Both the position numbers and the translations under genes were made by a program. From Paraburkholderia sp. BL9I2N2 (GTDB taxonomy: Bacteria > Pseudomonadota > Gammaproteobacteria > Burkholderiales > Burkholderiaceae): a stretch of 64,000 bases of DNA. The stretch spans positions 1,054,001 through 1,118,000 of the forward strand of contig NZ_SMGP01000002.1 of assembly GCF_004339745.1 (NCBI RefSeq), in the 5' to 3' direction. Of the stretch, positions 60,490 through 64,000 are shown piece by piece. Position 1 is the stretch's first letter, and every line of letters starts with the position of its first letter. Under the pieces are notes generated by a model that had not been told where the DNA came from, did no database searches, and saw only the letters and a program-made list of their open reading frames with translations.

Positions 60490-61341
60490 CTAACGCCGCA
60501 ACTCCGAAACAATCTTCTCCGCCAGAAAATCGCACGGCGGACGATTCGAAGCCGAGCTGCGCGCGAGCACCATTTCCAGCGCGGTGATCTCGGGCAAGCC
60601 GTGCGCACGTCCAAGCAGCGTGAAGTGTGCCGGCACCGCGCATCTCGCGAGCGGAACAATCGCCAACCCCGCTTCGGCCATCGACAGCAGGCCCAGCAGA
60701 CTCGGACTTTCATACGAGGTGCGGTAGGGAATCTTCGCCCGCTCCAGGCTGCGAATCGCGTTCTCCCGCGCGACGCTGCCCGGCAGGAACACGGCGATCG
60801 GCAATGGCCGCTCGCGCCATATTTCATCTGCACTCGGCGCCGCCGCCCATTCCATCGGCTCGAGCCGGATGAATTCGCCTGACAAGCCCTTGACCCGCGT
60901 TGCGCATACGAGATCGACCGAGCCGTCCTTCACCATCGGCGCGAGTGCGACGCTCGGCAAACCGACGACCTGAATCTCCACCTTCGGATAGGTCGCGGAA
61001 AACTTCTTGAGGATCGGCGGCAGCAGCGACGACGCGTAGTCGTCCGGCACGCCGATGCTCACGCGCCCGGTCACGTCCGGCCGGACCACCGCCGCCCACG
61101 CCTCGTCGCGCAATGCGAGCATGCGGCGAGCGTACGTCAGCAGCACTTCGCCGTCCTGCGTCGGGACCACGTTTCTCGGCTTGCGCACGAACAGCGGCTT
61201 GCCCAGCGCGGTCTCGAGCGTCTTGATCTGCATGCTCACCGCCGATTGCGAACGATGCACGACTTCCGCCGCCCGGCTGATGTTGCCGGTGTCGGCGACG
61301 GCGACGATCATGGTCATCACGTCCAGGTCGAGGGCTTTCAA
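60490..61341 (-). CDS. LysR family transcriptional regulator
   Basis: A protein of 283 residues: N-terminal helix-turn-helix (LDVMTMIVAVADTGNISRAA, RSQSAVSMQIKTLETALGKP) and a LysR substrate-binding domain (VTGRVSIGVPDDYASSLLPP, ESPSLLGLLSMAEAGLAIVP). It is divergent from the alpha/beta hydrolase gene across 96 bases and convergent with the CobW gene. The most likely target is the hydrolase gene. Confidence 0.9.
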   Translation of the reverse strand: MKALDLDVMTMIVAVADTGNISRAAEVVHRSQSAVSMQIKTLETALGKPLFVRKPRNVVPTQDGEVLLTYARRMLALRDEAWAAVVRPDVTGRVSIGVPDDYASSLLPPILKKFSATYPKVEIQVVGLPSVALAPMVKDGSVDLVCATRVKGLSGEFIRLEPMEWAAAPSADEIWRERPLPIAVFLPGSVARENAIRSLERAKIPYRTSYESPSLLGLLSMAEAGLAIVPLARCAVPAHFTLLGRAHGLPEITALEMVLARSSASNRPPCDFLAEKIVSELRR

Positions 61342-61437
61342 TGGGTCTGGTATCAGAAAAGTAGATAGATTCGATCAATATTACGCGATTTTCTAAAGTA
61401 ACGACATGGGGCATAGTGGCCGCAAAGGAGCCAGTCC

Positions 61438-62289
61438 ATGAACGCTCGTACCGACCTCTCAGTGCTTGCCGTACCCGAACTGTCGTTTGCGACCATTGCA
61501 TCGGGCATCTGCGTGCCGTACGTCGAGTGCGGAGAAGGCGAGCCGCTCGTGTTCGTGCACGGCTCGCTGTGCGACTATCGCTACTGGAATGCCCAGACCG
61601 CCGCGCTCTCGCAGCATTTCCGCTGCATCTCCGTGAGCCTGAGCCACTACTGGCCGGCGAGCGAGGCGTGCATCCAGGGCGAGTTCGGCTGGCAGACGCA
61701 CGTCGCCGAGCTGGCCGAGTTCATCGAGGCGATCGACCTCGGGGCCGTCCATCTGGTCGGCCATTCGCGTGGCGGCTGCGTGGCGTTTCATGTCGCGCGC
61801 GACTATCCGCGGCTCGTGAAGACGCTGACGCTCGCGGACCCGGGCGGTCCGCTGCAGATCGACGGCATGCCGGACGCGACGCTGCCGGCCACGACCAATG
61901 TGCTGCGTGCGCGCGTCGCTGAACTCATCGAGAGCCAGCAGATCGACGCGGGTCTGGAGCTTTTCGTCGATTCGGTGAGCGTGCCCGGATCGTGGCGCAA
62001 GAGCCCGGTTGCATTCCGCACCATGGCGATCGACAACGCAGGCACGCTGCCCAAGCAGCTCCGCGATCCGTTGCCCGCTTATTCCCGCGAAACCGCGCGC
62101 GGCGTGCAGTGCCGGACGCTGCTGATCGACGGGCAGCGCAGCCCGCGCATGTTCCGCAACAACGTCGAAAAGCTCGCGGAATGGATCGACTATGCGGAGC
62201 GTCAAACCATCGCCGGCGCGTCGCACGGCATGAATGTGTCGAACGCCGGCGCTTTCAACCGGCTCGTGCAGGCATTCGTCAGCTTCTGA
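61438..62289 (+). CDS. Alpha/beta hydrolase
   Basis: A protein of 283 residues. The oxyanion motif HG is at 41-42 (LVFVHGSLCDYRYW), the nucleophile Ser110 lies in LVGHSRGG, and the catalytic His is probably His263 in GASHGMN; the acid is likely Asp231. There is no signal peptide. AAAGGAG precedes the ATG. It is divergent from the LysR gene. Substrate unknown; esterase or C-C hydrolase activity is possible. Confidence 0.88.
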   Translation: MNARTDLSVLAVPELSFATIASGICVPYVECGEGEPLVFVHGSLCDYRYWNAQTAALSQHFRCISVSLSHYWPASEACIQGEFGWQTHVAELAEFIEAIDLGAVHLVGHSRGGCVAFHVARDYPRLVKTLTLADPGGPLQIDGMPDATLPATTNVLRARVAELIESQQIDAGLELFVDSVSVPGSWRKSPVAFRTMAIDNAGTLPKQLRDPLPAYSRETARGVQCRTLLIDGQRSPRMFRNNVEKLAEWIDYAERQTIAGASHGMNVSNAGAFNRLVQAFVSF

Positions 62290-62347
62290 TTCCGGCGTTT
62301 CGGTTCAGCATTCGGCATTCAGCATTCGCGGCAGATCGCCGGGAAGG

Positions 62348-62749
62348 TCAGAGGTCGAAGGTGCCGCGATATTGCTCGTCGGCATCCGAACGCGTATTGA
62401 TTTCGACGAGCACGCCGCCGGGTACCTCGCAGAAAAATCGCGAGCCGCGTTCATGCTTGAAGACGCCGGTTTTCATCACGACACCCGCGGCGGCCATCCG
62501 CTCGTAAAGCCCGCGAACCTCGTCGAGGGACGCCAGTTCGAAGCCGATGTGAAAGTTGTGAGGCCATTGCACCGGATGGTCGGCGGCATCGATCACGATG
62601 TCGAATCCGGGGCGTTTCAGAAACCAGCTCGTCCCTCGCGCGGCAACCGTACAGCCTAGATGGTCCTCGAAGAAGGTGGCGGTGGCACGCACATCGGATG
62701 AAGGGAAGCTCACGTGATTGAGCTTCATGGCGGTCGTGATATCGGTCAT
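62348..62749 (-). CDS. VOC (glyoxalase/dioxygenase) family protein
   Basis: A protein of 133 residues with one VOC domain: KLNHVSFPSSDVRATATFFE at the N-terminus, PHNFHIGFELASLDEVRGLY in the middle and FFCEVPGGVLVEINTRSD at the end. The His, His and Glu at these three places are the likely metal ligands. Such small proteins include fosfomycin-resistance-like and glyoxalase-like enzymes, so function is open. Confidence 0.85.
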   Translation of the reverse strand: MTDITTAMKLNHVSFPSSDVRATATFFEDHLGCTVAARGTSWFLKRPGFDIVIDAADHPVQWPHNFHIGFELASLDEVRGLYERMAAAGVVMKTGVFKHERGSRFFCEVPGGVLVEINTRSDADEQYRGTFDL

Positions 62750-63202
62750 GTCGATCTCCGTTGAATCGGATCGCTCGTTGCGTTCCGTACGGAGGATATT
62801 ACGAGTAAAAGCTCACATTCAATACTCGCATCACCGTGCTCGTGCCATGGGTCGCGCAGGCCCGCGCCACGGGCGTTTCCGGCTGTGCGATGCTAGCGTG
62901 TGCGTGGCTTGCCCGCGTTTCGTGCCGGTTGCTGCGACTACCTCGCTTCCAGGAGATGCTTGCGCTGTCGGGGTAGACGACCGGTTGGGATTGCTTCGTG
63001 ATTGTCCGGTCGACACGACTGTTGCGTTGGTACTATCGTCTTGATCAAGCATGCACACGTCGCTTGATCGAGCGGCCCGGCTCGCACCGAGCGCGTTCGC
63101 GTCGCTTTGAGTATGCTTGTGCATGACGCTTCACGGCGCGGCCTTCAACTTGCTGACGCACCGGGAAGTCTTCGACCACCCTGACACGTAAAGGAGTCTC
63201 GA
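62750..63202. other. Intergenic region before ohr
   Basis: About 450 bases with no convincing gene; the plus frame at 62718-63044 overlaps the VOC gene and has no coherent protein character. CTTGATCAAG at 63040-63049 is a perfect 10-bp palindrome, and CTTGATCGAG recurs about 15 bases later, so a regulator site for ohr is possible. No ohrR gene is present. Confidence 0.35.
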
Positions 63203-63628
63203 ATGTCGATTGAAAAAGTCTTGTACCGTGCTCATGCGCACGTCACCGGCGGGCGCGACGGGCGTGCGACGGTTCCCGAGAGCAACCTCGATCTCAAGCT
63301 GACCACGCCGAAGGAGCTCGGCGGCGGAGGCGGCGACGGAACCAACCCCGAGCAGCTCTTCGCGGCGGGATATAGCGCGTGCTTCATCGGCGCGTTGAGG
63401 GCGGTCAGCGCGCGCGAGAAGATCACGTTGCCAAAGGACGTCGCCATTGACGGCAGCGTCGGCATCGGACAGATTCCCAATGGCTTCGGCATCGAAGTCG
63501 AACTGAAAATCTCGCTGCCGGGCATGGACCGCGCAGAGGCGCAAGCGCTGATCGACAAGGCGCATGTGGTCTGTCCTTATTCGAACGCGACGCGCAACAA
63601 CATCGACGTCAAGCTGACGCTGGTCTAA
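63203..63628 (+). CDS. ohr: Organic hydroperoxide resistance protein (Ohr)
   Basis: A protein of 141 residues, the normal length for Ohr. This thiol peroxidase reduces organic hydroperoxides in the cytoplasm. The two catalytic cysteines are present: Cys60 in LFAAGYSACF and Cys124 in HVVCPYSNATRNN. A strong AAAGGAG precedes the ATG at 63203. It is monocistronic, with a terminator behind it; the usual OhrR regulator is not adjacent. Confidence 0.93.
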   Translation: MSIEKVLYRAHAHVTGGRDGRATVPESNLDLKLTTPKELGGGGGDGTNPEQLFAAGYSACFIGALRAVSAREKITLPKDVAIDGSVGIGQIPNGFGIEVELKISLPGMDRAEAQALIDKAHVVCPYSNATRNNIDVKLTLV

Positions 63629-63659
63629 ACGGCACGTCAACACGCGCTTTTTTGTGCAA

Positions 63660-63702
63660 GCAGCGGATGCCGTGTCGCGTAGAGCGGCACGGCATCCGCT
63701 GC
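63660..63702. terminator. Bidirectional terminator between ohr and aldo/keto reductase
   Basis: GCAGCGGATGCCGTG (63660-63674) pairs perfectly with CACGGCATCCGCTGC (63688-63702) around a 13-base loop. A T-run (CTTTTTTG) precedes it and ATTCTTTCG follows, so it can serve both convergent genes. Confidence 0.75.
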
Positions 63703-63752
63703 ATTCTTTCGTCGTCCTCGATCGGGTGACAGAATTGTCACTTGCCAAGCAA

Positions 63753-64000
63753 TCAGACCACCACCCGATCCTTGTCGTGGAACTGCTGCATCCAGTAAGG
63801 ATAAGGCAGGTGCGGCTGCGAAACCTGATTCAGACGTTCGGTCTGCGCCGCGTTCAACGCGATCTGCTGAGCGTCGAGGTTAGCGGCGAGTTGCTCTGGC
63901 GTGCGCGCGCCCACAATGACAGAACAGACTTCACGGCGTGCCAGAATCCACGCCAATGCCACCTGAGCGGGCGACGCGTTCAACTCCGCAGCGATGTCGC
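63753..64000 (-). CDS. Aldo/keto reductase, C-terminal part (5' end beyond window)
   Basis: The minus-strand frame is open to the window edge; about 82 C-terminal residues are visible. DIAAELNASPAQVALAWILA, then VCSVIVGARTPEQLAANLDA are the conserved C-terminal NADP-binding region of aldo/keto reductases (AKR, family 11/12-like). The TTG at 63983 is internal, not the start. The active site lies outside the window, so the substrate cannot be told. Confidence 0.85.
   Translation of the reverse strand, partial: DIAAELNASPAQVALAWILARREVCSVIVGARTPEQLAANLDAQQIALNAAQTERLNQVSQPHLPYPYWMQQFHDKDRVVV

Noticed and set aside
62301..62328. GCATTC repeated three times after the alpha/beta hydrolase gene
   Set aside because: Too short and irregular for a CRISPR or meaningful satellite; probably chance.
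62718..63044. 108-residue open frame on the plus strand before ohr
   Set aside because: It overlaps the start of the VOC gene on the other strand and has a random-looking composition.

Overview
The window is a high-GC, gene-dense stretch of beta-proteobacterial chromosome. DUF3443/DUF2844 and DUF4148 proteins, a TIGR01841-type phasin and the organosulfonate genes together suggest Burkholderiaceae, most likely Paraburkholderia or a close relative; this is inferred from gene content only. I see no rRNA, tRNA, CRISPR array, insertion sequence or prophage.

Left part (1-27.4 kb): mixed housekeeping and accessory genes. These are a truncated zinc-metallopeptidase-like gene, a DUF2844-DUF3443 exported pair, a phasin, small exported proteins, a RibD-like reductase, and an Old Yellow Enzyme divergent from an ArsR regulator with a likely operator between them. 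A histidine kinase and an NtrC-type activator precede two paralogous genes built from four copies of one module, and a sigma-54 promoter motif lies in front of those genes. A complete heavy-metal efflux operon (czcC-czcB-czcA-czcR-czcS) runs on the minus strand behind a CusR-box-like palindrome. An alcohol-dehydrogenase remnant and a large surface lipoprotein in an AT-richer patch lie between these blocks.

Centre and right (27.5-56 kb): an organosulfonate superlocus. Three routes appear to meet at sulfoacetaldehyde: a sulfoacetate module (SauU-, SauT-, SauS- and SauR-like), a likely isethionate module (MFS permease, GMC flavoprotein dehydrogenase, IclR regulator) and a taurine module (TauR, TauABC, TauXY and an amino-acid permease). 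Xsc converts sulfoacetaldehyde to acetyl phosphate and sulfite, Pta makes acetyl-CoA, and a TauE/SafE protein probably exports sulfite. Embedded in the taurine block are a PhnY-like aldehyde dehydrogenase and a CobS/CobT-like AAA+/VWA pair with no cobaltochelatase large subunit in view.

The most informative signal is a motif, TGGACTCA-N14-CTGGC(A/T)CTA, found three times with identical spacing: before tauA, before the PhnY-like dehydrogenase, and before the operon at 56.2-60.5 kb. That operon encodes a DUF3311 protein, a sodium:solute symporter, a metal-dependent amidohydrolase and a CobW GTPase. The motif looks like the TauR box, and its third copy suggests that this uncharacterised operon belongs to the taurine regulon, perhaps to take up and hydrolyse a taurine amide. 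The xsc gene instead has two IclR-style dyads.

The end (60.5-64 kb) holds a LysR regulator divergent from an alpha/beta hydrolase, a VOC protein, the peroxidase Ohr and the 3' part of an aldo/keto reductase gene cut by the window edge.
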